This document shows, in pieces, positions 10,924 to 20,475 of a DNA stretch of 29,061 bases. Each line of letters starts with the position of its first letter. The stretch's first letter is position 1. The position numbers were made by a program, and so were the translations under genes. A model generated the notes under the pieces. It saw nothing but the letters and a program-made list of their open reading frames with translations, was not told the DNA's origin and made no database searches. The stretch comes from Acanthaster planci (Eukaryota > Echinodermata > Asteroidea > Valvatida > Acanthasteridae): positions 570,370-599,430 of the forward strand of contig NW_019091446.1 in NCBI RefSeq assembly GCF_001949145.1. The letters run 5' to 3'.

Positions 10924-12031
10924 TTTCATCCCCTCGATTCTGACCCCACAGGAACATTTTCACAACAGATTCAGAAGGTACCGGATGATATGCGTTCACG
11001 TGACCAACTATCCAAAAAAGTTCATAAATTTCTGTCCCCTATTGATTATAGAACCGCTAGGTTTTACCTGCTCCCCAAGATCCACAAGGCAGGTAATCCA
11101 GGGAGGCCCATCGTTTACGGAAATGGGTCGCCCACTGAACACATATTATCATTCATTGGCACTTTTCTCAAATCCCTTGTTCCACAAATCCCGTCATAAT
11201 TAATCCACGCCACGACAGACTTCCTACGTAAGCTGGAAAACATCAAGAACCAGATTCCCAGCGCAGCCATCGTTGGGACCTTTGATGTTTCTTCTCTCAG
11301 TACTAACATTCCCCATGAAGAAGGTATCCGCGCCTGCTGCTCTGCTCTCATGAAGAGCGGACACACAACTCCCCCCATCAGTGATGTCGCGACGGTTATG
11401 AGACTTGTACTAACCAAGAACAATTATTTCTCCTTCATGGGCAAACACTATCTACATGTACATGGCACAGTTATGGGCACCCGCATGGCTCACTCCTTTG
11501 CTTGCCTCTTCATGGGTAACCTTGAAGAGCGCATGCTTACTTCAGCACCATGCCGCCATTGCATCTGGTGGAGATACATTGATGATGTATTTTTCATCTG
11601 GACCAGTGACAGTGGCAGTCTAGACATCTTCATTTATTATATCAATTCTTTCCACAGGACAATTAGGTTAACTTCGGAATATTCCCTCCATCAGGCCAAC
11701 TTTCTCAATGTCAGCATCCGTGAAGGAGAACAACCTCGTGACTACTGGCCTGTATTCCAAGCCCCCATCAGTATGTTCACTCATCCAGCTGTCACTCTAA
11801 ACTCTGCAAGGCTGGTATTGCATACAGCCAAGCACTCAGGCTGAGACGCATTGGTTCTAATGATTCAGATTTCTCCCGTCATACACAGGAACTGAAGAGT
11901 CATTTGATTGCAGCCATCACCAGGTTCAACGCTCTATCAATCGGGCCCGCTCCGTCCCTAGACGTCTTGCGCTCAAGGAGAAGACCCCCCATCCCCAGAA
12001 GTCTTGCACTCAAGGAGATGACCCCCCGTGA
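10924..12031 (+). pseudogene. Penelope-like reverse transcriptase, broken
   Basis: Starting with LDSDPTGTFSQQI, one frame carries RTARFYLLPKIHKAGNPGRP (11050-11109), a motif-A-like FDVSSLSTNIPH with the catalytic Asp, GTVMGTRMAHSFA, and the motif C YIDD in WWRYIDDVFFIW (about 11566-11601). This order identifies a Penelope-like RT. Defects: an in-frame TAA at 11197-11199; a shift near 11735 to the frame with TTGLYSKP; a second near 11763 to the frame with HQYVHSSSCH and AYSQALRLRRI; a third near 11927 to INRARSVPRRLALKEK, ending at 12031. No intact endonuclease domain follows. In an intact element this enzyme copies its RNA at the target site in the nucleus. Confidence 0.88.
11956..12029 (+). 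repeat. 37-bp tandem duplication in the RT remnant
   Basis: Units 11956-11992 and 11993-12029 share the core GTCTTGCGCTCAAGGAGAAG / GTCTTGCACTCAAGGAGATG followed by ACCCCCC. Two copies, about 80 percent alike. It adds 37 bp near the third frameshift. Confidence 0.7.
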
Positions 12032-12398
12032 AGAAACAACCCCCAACAACACATCCCCCTAGAAGTCTGTTTAAGAATTCCTGAGATTCCGGTCAAGCAA
12101 TGACCAACACAAAGGCGGGGGGTTCTCTCTGTCCCATATCTTGCTTCAAATGGAACATCCAAGAGGGAAACTACTACATGTAATTAACACTCTTTTCTTT
12201 CCCTCTCTTTTGTCTGCAGATTATACCCCTCTTCCTCTTGGGGCCCAATTCCATTCACTGTATTTTTTCTTTGATCTCTTCCCACCTTACGTTCCTTTGT
12301 TGTTTAACCATGCCTTTCAGGCTGTCTCCTTTGCCCCTTTATCCAGCCTGCAGCTTTCTTGACCTTTCCTTTTGTCCTCTCGCATTCATCCATGCCTG
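12032..12398. other. 3' part of the retroelement region, no domain recognised
   Basis: The GIY-YIG endonuclease is expected here in an intact Penelope-like element. I do not recognise it in any frame. The sequence is pyrimidine-rich (12180-12390). Confidence 0.4.
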
Positions 12399-12500
12399 GT
12401 TGATTCTCCGTGTGCTTGTTTGTCCTGCCCACTTGTCATTTTGCCTTCGAGAAAGATTTTACTAGGATCGAAACGTCAGACCCTCCATGTTTTGAGATTC
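12399..12500 (+). repeat. Pseudo-LTR-like direct repeat, copy 2, with hammerhead-like core
   Basis: This is the partner of 9280-9382. It contains GAGAAAGATTTTACTAGGAT followed directly by CGAAACGTC. A short stem GATT/GATC closed before GAAA, then C|GTC, matches the 3' half of the hammerhead ribozyme core found in Penelope-like elements. The expected CTGANGA box upstream is not intact (CTTCGAGA), so cleavage is doubtful. Confidence 0.5.
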
Positions 12501-12953
12501 TTGCACGAGTGACTACGAAAGAATACCATCTGACTGCCTGAGAGGTTCTGCTGGCTTTTCTCTTACCTGTCGCCATTGCCTTAGTACCGTCTTCAGTTTT
12601 TGTCGCTTTTCCACTTTTCAACAGTGCGACGAGCCTGCAAGTTTCTTTGTGGAAGTCCTTACAAGTTTATATAGAGGTATTTGAAGATTTCTTACTATCC
12701 AATTACTTCCGCTCATTCGGAAATAACACAAGCCCCCTTGAAAGTCCCTAAACTTACACATTTCCCGTGTAACCACGTGTGTGATTTCCAACTGTGGCCA
12801 AGCAAAGGAAAGAGTAATTCCCCACAGTCATATTACTATGTGAATAAACCAGTAGCTACCTCGCCTGATAAAGCAGTACAAGGCCTCACGGCATTGTCAC
12901 TCGTCCGCTATAGCTGCTTTTGAGTGACCACTCCGTAAACTTGTTCAAAGTCA
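12501..12953. other. Intergenic, no gene seen
   Basis: Only short frames without motifs; no repeat partner noticed. Confidence 0.45.
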
Positions 12954-13199
12954 CAATGGCTTGCCACTAACGGCAAAAGGTTATTTATTAGCTGATTGGG
13001 GGCACGTGCCCCCCCCCCCAACGGAGGCCCGTGCCCCCGGGTTCCCCCCCCATTAGAAATTTTGAAATGGACATTTACGTCCATTTATCTAGGTAGGCGT
13101 TTAGACAGGCACCTAGTTCAATTATTTTCAGCCTGCCCCCTGAAAACAATGTTCACCCCCAGGTGCCCCCTCAGCTGTAGCACCCTAGTTACGCCACTG
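12954..13199 (-). mobile_element. hAT-like non-autonomous element (remnant)
   Basis: The right end in reverse complement is CAGTGGCGTAACTAGGGTGC (from 13199 inward), like the ends of many hAT-type DNA transposons. A degenerate counterpart, CAATGGCTTGCCACTA, starts at 12954. The interior has C and G tracts that form GGGGGCACGTGCCCCC. No clear 8-bp target duplication was found, so the left boundary is uncertain. It holds no coding capacity. Confidence 0.4.
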
Positions 13200-13464
13200 T
13201 TTATCAGTCGCCATCGGCATTTGATTCTGTACCTCGTATAAAGAGCATCCTAATCTACCTCTGCTGACAAGAACTGCACCGGGCCAGCTCAACTGAATGA
13301 TAACATGGAGGATTATAAGCCCATCAGTATAATATAGGTATGTTCCTCAAAACATTTTTTCGTTCTCATGGAAGCATGTGATGTAACAACAAACGAGCAC
13401 GAACTTGGAAATTCTTACCCATAATCTCGTTATCTTTTTCGACACTTTTACAAGGTAAAGAATA
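13200..13464. other. Intergenic, no gene seen
   Basis: Short spacer between two transposon-like elements; nothing recognised. Confidence 0.45.
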
Positions 13465-13669
13465 GGAAAAAATGTTGCATCCTGACTCCACTTCAGCATT
13501 TGTGTACAAAGTCTTTGGGGAGTGAAGATAAGTTTTTAAGTATTTCCCAGCAACATCGGCGAATGTTTCTTCGTCCAGAATTTGTCTTTCCAGCATTTCT
13601 GTAATGACTGACTTTTATTGAGATGATATATGATGAGAAAAGTGGAGTCAGGATGCAACATTTTTTTCC
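13465..13669. mobile_element. MITE with 29-bp terminal inverted repeats, copy 1 (complete)
   Basis: The left end (13465-13493) begins GGAAAAAATGTTGCATCCTG. The right end (13640-13669) is its reverse complement with one extra A. The element is 205 bp with no ORF. A related, 3'-truncated copy lies at 24784-24963. GAATA occurs just outside the left end and three bases beyond the right end, which may or may not be a target duplication. Confidence 0.75.
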
Positions 13670-14519
13670 AGAGAATATTTTTTTAACATAATTGTTTCCA
13701 GGAGTGGTTTGCAGTAGAAATTATTCTGCCACAAATTACAGAACACGGTGGGGTGACCCAATCTAAAATCCTCAAAGGCTGGCCGCGTGAGGGTTCCGGA
13801 TGCTCGCCGCGTGACCTTTTCACTTTCCGGTTCTATTCCCTCTAGCGACATTTAATCCGAACTTCAGACCAGTCAACTGAACAAACTGGAGGACACCCGA
13901 ATTTGATGGAGTAATCTGAGGCTAACTATATTTTAGATTTGATGTTCCCCATCAACCCCTCGCTCCCCATTTCAAAACATGCTCATGCTATTCTTGGTCT
14001 GCACCTCCTCCTTGCCAGTCAGTCTGGACCCTAAACCCGTGGTGTCGTGGATGAACCTTTCTACGTGTGTTTTTCAAATTCCAGAGTTTAGTCAGTACAT
14101 AAAGAAAAGTACACTTCAACTCAGGTTCATTCTCTCAACCCTCAAAAAGTACTTCACCAATAAAAGATAAGACCTATATTTGCCTATCGATGCTTAACAG
14201 GGGATTGTGTTTACACTGACCACAGTTCATCCATAGCTGTTCACCTCTTATCTAACTTCAAGGGGTACGTACTTTCTGACCTAACATCAATCCCTAAATA
14301 GAATACACGCACATAATATGGGGTGCCCTTTATGACTTTATTAATAAAAAAAAATCTAACGAAAATAATATAATAATATAGGTTTTCCTGGCCAATGTCG
14401 GAAAATGCGCTATTTCATTCGTAAAACAAAAAGTCTATTTAAAAAATTAAATAACGCTTGCTAACAGGAAGTGCTGACCTCCCGGTCACAGATCGTGCAC
14501 AATATAGCCAGTCAGGGTG
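13670..14519. other. Intergenic up to the gap, no gene seen
   Basis: A 63-codon frame at 13979 starts with a hydrophobic run but has no other support. Nothing else recognised. Confidence 0.4.
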
Positions 14520-14942
14520 NNNNNNNNNNNNNNNNNNNNNNNNNNNNNNNNNNNNNNNNNNNNNNNNNNNNNNNNNNNNNNNNNNNNNNNNNNNNNNNNN
14601 NNNNNNNNNNNNNNNNNNNNNNNNNNNNNNNNNNNNNNNNNNNNNNNNNNNNNNNNNNNNNNNNNNNNNNNNNNNNNNNNNNNNNNNNNNNNNNNNNNNN
14701 NNNNNNNNNNNNNNNNNNNNNNNNNNNNNNNNNNNNNNNNNNNNNNNNNNNNNNNNNNNNNNNNNNNNNNNNNNNNNNNNNNNNNNNNNNNNNNNNNNNN
14801 NNNNNNNNNNNNNNNNNNNNNNNNNNNNNNNNNNNNNNNNNNNNNNNNNNNNNNNNNNNNNNNNNNNNNNNNNNNNNNNNNNNNNNNNNNNNNNNNNNNN
14901 NNNNNNNNNNNNNNNNNNNNNNNNNNNNNNNNNNNNNNNNNN
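14520..14942. other. Assembly gap (Ns)
   Basis: 423 unresolved bases. Any open frame spanning it is meaningless. Confidence 0.99.
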
Positions 14943-15429
14943 ACTTTTATTAATGAGCTTGGCGGACATATTTCTGGCCTAATTACCAGGGTGCACCCGT
15001 CATAGTGCAACGCCACCAGCCCTTGCCAGCGCAGTGTTCGGTCTCTGGGCGACCACCGAACTCCTTACCACGATGCAGACCTTTTTCTATGGTGTTCCAT
15101 ATGTGCCATCCAGCGTCGCATTTTTTAGCAGGCGTCGCATTTTTCGACCATATTTTTCAGTTGTTCCGAAATGGTTCCGAAGCCCTTCATCATGGTTAGG
15201 CTACATTGTAAAGTTACCGGTTGTTGCCAGGTCACGCCGATTGTGATTGACCACGTTGTTGACAGTCGGCCGCTGACGTCAGCCAGGGGGGACTGCTGCC
15301 AGTGTCAGGCATTGCGTAAGTAACACCGACACAAGTAGCAGTAGGCATATAATAGGCCCTTTTCCAGTGGGCATAACATTAAAAGCAACTAATTCATGGA
15401 AAGCAGGGTTTTGAAGAAGCTTGTCAACT
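14943..15429. other. Non-coding after the gap
   Basis: It contains two neighbouring copies of GCGTCGCATTTTT (15114-15127 and 15132-15145 region) and a palindromic CRE-like GCTGACGTCAGC around 15272-15283. No gene recognised. Confidence 0.4.
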
Positions 15430-15810
15430 ACTTCTCGTATAGCTTTCCCTCTATATTTTTTAGCTTCGTTCTATTTATTAGTTTCGTTCTTAGTTTCATC
15501 TTACATATATTAGTTTCGTCCTATATGTATAGGGCCTACGTTTTGTCTTGTATACTATTATCGTATAAGTTTCGTCATTTATATATGAATTTTGTTGTAA
15601 ATATATATACGAGTTTTCGTCCTATATAAATCACCTTTGTCCTTTATATGTACTTTTGTCCTATACATAGATTGGTTTCGTACTTTATGTATTAGTTTCG
15701 TCCTATATTTATTTCTTTCGTAAATTATATATTAGTTTCATTTAGGTTTATTTCACTTTATTGCAATATATGTCTTAGTTTGGTCATATACAATTTTCGT
15801 TTGTTTTTAT
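15430..15810. repeat. Degenerate tandem repeat of about 20-25 bp
   Basis: Variants of TTTCGTCCTATATNTATTAG recur more than ten times with drifting spacing. The motif TTTCGT/TTTGTCCTATAT is visible throughout. Open frames here are repeat artefacts rich in Phe, Ile and Tyr. Confidence 0.75.
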
Positions 15811-16275
15811 ACTTATAAAATTACAAAGGGCGTTCATAATATATAACCACAGAAATAAAACCTAAAACCCGTTGAAATCAAACAAGTTCACTGAGTCCCC
15901 TCACGAAGACAGTTTAAAGCAAACAGCCTATCTAAGGGTTTTAAGGGTCTTTCTTACTTATCTGCGCAAAGTTTTTCCAAATACGCAACTGATGGAGGAC
16001 TGGCCAACAGAAGCGACCTTCTAAAGCATGAAATGTAATTAGAAACTCAACTGTCCTTTAACTTCACGTTCAAAGGTCCATTGCTCGACATCGCTTAATT
16101 ACGAAAATGCATGTGATCTCTTGAGTGAGTGCAAGGTATAATGCACTCGGCTGAGATACCACACAGGGCCAGTGATCTTAGGCCAGATTAACCACTGCAG
16201 AATTGTGAAATATAATGAAGACCACATGAGTATGGTTCTTGAATTTTTAAATGAAAATACTTCCCCGTCTTCTCC
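15811..16275. other. Non-coding, no gene seen
   Basis: Nothing recognised between the tandem repeat and the 5S-associated repeat cluster. Confidence 0.4.
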
Positions 16276-16346
16276 AGTCCACAATCTTTTTGACAACTTT
16301 TTAGAGTCAAGTCCGAATTGAGGATGCTCAGAATCTTGACAATTTG
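16276..16346 (+). repeat. AGTCCACAAT repeat, copy A
   Basis: AGTCCACAATC, then GAGTCAAGTCCGAATTGAGG, then ATGCTCAGAATCTTGACAAT. The same ordered blocks occur in copies B (16618) and C (16978). Spacing between copies is 342 and 360 bp. Confidence 0.65.
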
Positions 16347-16600
16347 TGACCCACTCTGTGAAAATGAGTCTTAAGTTGCCAGAGCCACTTTTGGAGTTTT
16401 CATTTGTATTGGAAAAAGCAAATCAACTTTTTTCTTTTGATGTATCACTCAGTTTGGCATCCTGATAAAAGTGGATACTCCATGGTGACAAATGCAGTGG
16501 GTTCCTAATAACTTACACTGTGCAAAATTGTTCTAAAGACTTCTTACTCCAAAGTGGCTCTGGCGACTTAGGACTCATTTTCACAGATTGGGTCACATTT
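16341..16600. repeat. Inverted repeat with about 53-bp arms
   Basis: The left arm 16341-16395 and right arm 16548-16600 are reverse complements with few mismatches and one or two indels (core AAAATGAGTC / GACTCATTTT, with GGCTCTGG on the loop side). The loop is about 150 bp. It overlaps the end of repeat copy A. Confidence 0.7.
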
Positions 16601-16617
16601 ATTTTTGAATATCACTG

Positions 16618-16725
16618 AAGTCCACAATCGCTTTATTTATGTTACGTTTCAGCGTCAAGTCCAACACAAGGCTGCTCAGAATCTCGACAATTTTTTGCCA
16701 AGACGTCAATTTAGGTAGGTTACGG
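16618..16725 (+). repeat. AGTCCACAAT repeat, copy B
   Basis: AAGTCCACAATCG, GCGTCAAGTCC and GCTGCTCAGAATCTCGACAA in order. It ends about 20 bp before the 5S-like gene. Confidence 0.65.
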
Positions 16726-16744
16726 CAAGCTTCGAGAATCACAC

Positions 16745-16864
16745 GCCTATGACCATACCACTTTAAAAACACCGGTTCTCGTCCGATCACCGAAGTTCAG
16801 CAGCCTCGGCCTTGGTTAGTTCTTACATGGGGGACCGCCTGGGAATACCAAGTTTCGTAGGCCT
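16745..16864 (+). rRNA. 5S rRNA-like gene or pseudogene
   Basis: The 120-nt sequence follows metazoan 5S rRNA from GCCTATGACCATACCAC through ACACCGGTTCTCGTCCGATC and ACCGCCTGGGAATACCA to GTAGGC. 5S rRNA is part of the large ribosomal subunit and is made by RNA polymerase III. The closing helix (GCCTATG with CGTAGGC) still pairs. Seven Ts at 16866-16872 can act as terminator. Several conserved bases differ: in the box A region AAGTTCAGCAGCCTCGGCC lacks one G and has C for A and C for G, and box C begins TACATGGGGG. It is a single copy flanked by copies B and C of a repeat, so it may be a pseudogene, a variant gene, or the head of a 5S-derived SINE. Confidence 0.75.
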
Positions 16865-16872
16865 CTTTTTTT
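16865..16872 (+). terminator. Pol III T-run after the 5S-like gene
   Basis: A C followed by seven Ts directly after the 3' end of the 5S-like sequence, on the coding strand. Confidence 0.55.
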
Positions 16873-16977
16873 AATCAATTTTTTCAAAGGTTGTATATTT
16901 GTATGCTTTTCTGAAAGTCTTGATCTAATCCATGTTATTCGCATAAGCGAAGCACCTAGGACGTTTTTATTGCCCTA

Positions 16978-17085
16978 AAGTCCACAGTCGGTTTTCCTGA
17001 TTATGAAAGAGTCAAGTCAGAATTGAGGATGCTCAGAATCCAAACAATTTCTTTGCAAGCCAGCGTTCAGGTATGGGATACGTTG
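16978..17085 (+). repeat. AGTCCACAAT repeat, copy C
   Basis: AAGTCCACAGTCG, GAGTCAAGTCAGAATTGAGG and ATGCTCAGAATC in order, then further similarity to copy B (CAATTTCTTTGC, TCAGGTA). No 5S-like sequence follows this copy. Confidence 0.65.
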
Positions 17086-18142
17086 AAAATGGAAAAAAAT
17101 GAGGATTTGGTTGAAGTTCAACTAATGTTTAGTTTGTATAAAGGTCATTTTTTGGCAATTTATTTGGCCACAGAAGTACAAGAGTTGTAGCTCAGTCAAC
17201 TCGCGTTCAATCTTTTAAAGGAGTGCGATCGCATTTAGTTTAACTGTAAATAAAGCAGAGCAAATGAAAAGAGAAAAATGAACAACGTACTATCCTCCTT
17301 GCAGTGTTTAGGCCTAATTAAATTATGCGAACCGCAATTCGACAGCCAGCCAAAATCCAATTAAGTGAATACTAGAGTCCGGGATAAACTTCTTAAACTC
17401 CGATTTATTCTGTGTTGTTACTGAACACGGAGTGAAACTGAAATATAAAGCGAGAACAAACTAAGTAAATTAGACTGTGTCCTAAATATATGTAGGCCCT
17501 ACGTGTAAACACATGCAATACATGTAGCTAAACTACATAAACCGTGGGAGAAAAATGACAGAAAAAAAATGTTCGCAAATATGGATCTAACTGTGAGAAA
17601 CATGAATAAATTAGAGAGAAAAATACATGTACCTCGATATAATGTGAAAGTCTCCTCAACCAGTTGTAAAATGTTACGCAGCAGAAAGTTTCCAAGAAAC
17701 TAAGGCCCAAAATCGCTTATAAATTCTATAATGATTTATATAACGACCAAGATTCCAAGGAGAGTAACTTACTTACAGGCAATGATTGCAAAAACGTAAA
17801 GCAAGGTTGGCAATTTGGAACTTCATCCCAAACGATGTGGATCTGAGCAAAACGTGAGCGAGTTTTCTAGACAACAATAAGCATATAAACAATTTTACAA
17901 TCAAGAGAGGGCGCCATACATAAAACTTGGACAGGTGTTCCATAAACGATGTAAAGAGCAAAATGAGTAATGGAAAGAACAATATAAACAATGAAAAGAG
18001 CAAAATGAGCAGAGAAAAGAGCAAATCACGAGCAGTGATATACATATTCATGTCTTATATACATTATGTAACGAACGATTTCATTTGTTTCTTGTCATTT
18101 AAATCATCCATCCAAGGGCCGACATGAATGTTATTTCTGCAG
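17086..18142. other. Non-coding, no gene seen
   Basis: Only AT-rich short frames. A run of AAAGAGCAAAATGAG-like units at 17953-18025 is a small purine-rich repeat (GAGCAAAATGAG twice, with GAAAAGAGCAAA). Confidence 0.45.
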
Positions 18143-18616
18143 TCAAACCCCGGCTATGAGTGTCACCAGCGTAACACATGCTTTGGATGGAAGTCTTATC
18201 TAGAGAGGTACATAGAAAATATCCACGCTGAAGAGGAATCAGACATAAATGAAGTTGACGATGATTGAGAACTTTTTGAGTTTGATGACGAAACCTCCGA
18301 TAACTATTGGAAGACAATGCCACCTACCAAGATTGGCTGACTGAAGCGAAATAAGGAGTTGTGGGATGAAAAATATGACAAGTAGGCATGGATGAAGGTC
18401 AAGCCAGGCAAAAGGCAAACAGAAGGACCCTCTGGGCAGTCAAGCAAAATTTTTTCGACAACTATAAGGAGTTTCTGTCAAGTTGCCTACATTTTAATTT
18501 TTAACATTGTGGATGATATCGAAGAAAAACTTAAGCTTCTGGACTTCACTATTGTAGTAATTCTTAAAATTAGTATGATAATTGTAAAAAAATCAATGAC
18601 GAAAAAGGAGAAATAA
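18143..18616 (+). pseudogene. Coding-like frame broken by three stops, unknown
   Basis: After CTGCAG at 18137-18142, a single frame runs to a TAA at 18614-18616 with stops only at 18266, 18338 and 18383. The first 100 codons look like real protein: YECHQRNTCFGWKSYLERYI, then an acidic stretch EEESDINEVDDD, ELFEFDDETSDNYWK, then basic LKRNKELWDEKYDK. I do not recognise the family; an N-terminal acidic region of a transposase is one possibility. The last third is AT-rich and may be non-coding. Confidence 0.35.
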
Positions 18617-19093
18617 AAACACCACTTAAACCAGTACCTGAAGTCTACTGAATTTTATGTGTGTTATGTGACTATCGCGTAATAATTCTTGGGTCGGATA
18701 CCGGCCGGGAACTTCTACACATTAATCCATAGCACGAAGGGTAAAATTACCCCTTTGCTACGTGTTAAAAATTTGAACTGACGTCGTGCCACCCAAGAGA
18801 ATTTACAACTTTTGTATAATGATATGTTTTACATTCACTCCACTAAAAAATCAACAGTAATGCTCCACTCTGATTGAATTTGTAAAACCGTACAGTGTAA
18901 CCGGACTTAAACACCAGTTCGAAGGACTAAGAAATCCATCCAGGGCCAGCCGGGTCTTCCTCCTGTGTCTATTAGATCCCCGTAACCATAGTAAGCCTAT
19001 CGCAAGACCGTTAGGACGTGCCCGCCCTCTCTCGTTTAGTGTCCAAGGATTAAGTCACACGGCAGCCACCACACCCACCCGTACATGTGTATA
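18617..19093. other. Non-coding, no gene seen
   Basis: Nothing recognised. Confidence 0.4.
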
Positions 19094-19410
19094 CTTGTGG
19101 GGTATTTCCTTTGTTGTGAGGTATTTGAAATACCTTTGTTCTCGTGCAAAAAACTCCCACACAACACGAAAATTTCAAATCACTGCCATTTCAACCAAAT
19201 TCAGTTTCCTGGGTTGAATTTTCGACCGTATGTCCCTTATGTATCAACACTTTAATATGCGACAGATGAATGGCACTTGAAAATTCCTCCTTTGTAGTGA
19301 ATTCGAAATATCAGTTTCGTGAAATTCTTGTGGGGTACCACTTCAGTACCCCACAAGGATCAAAACTGGCCTTGTGGGGTACCTTCCATTGTTCCGGTAC
19401 CCCACAAGGC
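19094..19410. repeat. Repeated CTTGTGGGGTAC motif forming two hairpins
   Basis: CTTGTGGGGTA occurs at about 19094, 19327 and 19371, and its reverse complement twice. Hairpin 1 pairs 19327-19338 with 19346-19357 (12 bp, 7-nt loop). Hairpin 2 pairs 19369-19383 with 19396-19410 (15 bp perfect, 12-nt loop). A palindrome AGGTATTTGAAATACCT lies near 19119. Function unknown. Confidence 0.8.
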
Positions 19411-20379
19411 ACCATGCACAACCGGACGTTGACGCGTACAATTACACGTCAAGCACATCTTTTCGATCAACAGCGCCCCCATCATCGTCTTTCCGCTCCC
19501 TACATGCCCACTTGCCTACTATGCTGTGCGTACAGCTCAACAGTCATCCAATTATTCACCAAACACTCCACAAGGGAATCCATTAAACAGAAGGCCAAAA
19601 TAGTTATTTCAATAACTAATAATAATTGTTCTATTTCAGCTTGAATGCACTGATTGTATGTTTATAATTCTTTACTTAAATTCCAGTTGTTAATGAAAAG
19701 TTTCAGCTACATATACATGTAGCCGGCTGTTTTTAATTCAAACATAACAAACACTCTAAGTCAGTTCACAATTCAAAAATATTTCAGATATTTAAAATAC
19801 AAAACTGCTGCAAACTACTTGCCGACTACTATGACCTAAACCATACACAGAAGTATGAATAATAAACATTCCAAAGGGGTTACTGTTTCAAGTGACTTTT
19901 GTGCAGTAAATATACACACATTCAGCAGTTCAATCCATGCAAAGTGCCCTACAAAACTACAATGTGATCAACTTCGTCCAATGGAGATTCCGGGAAACCA
20001 TGTGAATGCACAATCTCATCATTTACTTTACCCTGTAAGGTCCACTTGGTTGTAGAGTGTTACTAAACGACTACAGCACCTTCTGAGGTGGTATTTTTGT
20101 ATATTTATAGAATAAAACGATTTAGAATGAGACATTCTAAGCACATACAAAGCAACTAAAAACTATATGGGCCAGGAACAATGCTTGTGCTGACAAAATT
20201 ATGACATTTAACACTAAGTTGACGCAAATCTTCACAGACATACAAATTATATTAACCCTAACAGCCCTGAATCCTCCAATTTTAATATGATTCTGTACAC
20301 ACCCTAGGGAGTTAGGGGTTAATATTGATATTAATAGCAAAAAAAGGGGTGACTGTGAGAAATTGCACGACTACAAAAA
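19411..20379. other. Non-coding, no gene seen
   Basis: Only short frames. It could include a long 3' UTR of a minus-strand transcript, but that is not shown by the sequence. Confidence 0.35.
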
Positions 20380-20475
20380 TTTACACCGCATTGACAGGTA
20401 CATACAAGGCAGTCCATAGGCTACCATCTATCTCCACCTTTTGTACCGTTTTGATGAAGTGTTCAAATTCAGGCC
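20380..20475 (-). CDS. Possible last coding exon, unknown
   Basis: After an AG at 20477-20476, 31 codons and a TAA read WPEFEHFIKTVQKVEIDG and SLWTALYVPVNAV. The composition is protein-like, but length and acceptor are weak. It is phase-compatible with the candidate exon at 21041-21115, and through that with the phytochelatin synthase-like exon. It may be chance. Confidence 0.18.

Larger units (their letters stand above)
9280..12500 (+). mobile_element. Degraded Penelope-like retroelement with flanking direct repeats
   Basis: The region is bounded by two diverged direct repeats of about 100 bp (9280-9382 and 12399-12500) and contains a reverse transcriptase remnant of the Penelope-like class. 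Such elements insert by target-primed reverse transcription with a GIY-YIG endonuclease and often carry long pseudo-repeats with hammerhead ribozymes. Here no GIY-YIG domain is recognisable downstream of the RT, the RT is broken, and part of its N-terminal region is inverted. The element is surely inactive. The exact outer ends are not defined; whether 9383-10640 belongs to it is inferred only from the flanking repeats. Confidence 0.6.

Noticed and set aside
10838-11203. 121-codon plus-strand frame before the reverse transcriptase
   Set aside because: The RT homology (RFYLLPKIHK) is in another frame; this one is a shadow.
14439-15016. Several long open frames on both strands across 14439-15016
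   Set aside because: They consist almost wholly of the N gap and have no sequence support.
15272-15283. CRE-like palindrome GCTGACGTCAGC as a promoter
   Set aside because: No gene start or other promoter element is visible nearby; a single 12-bp palindrome is not enough.
15396-15629. Hydrophobic 77-codon frame that looks like a membrane protein
   Set aside because: It is translated from the degenerate TTTCGTCCTATAT repeat.
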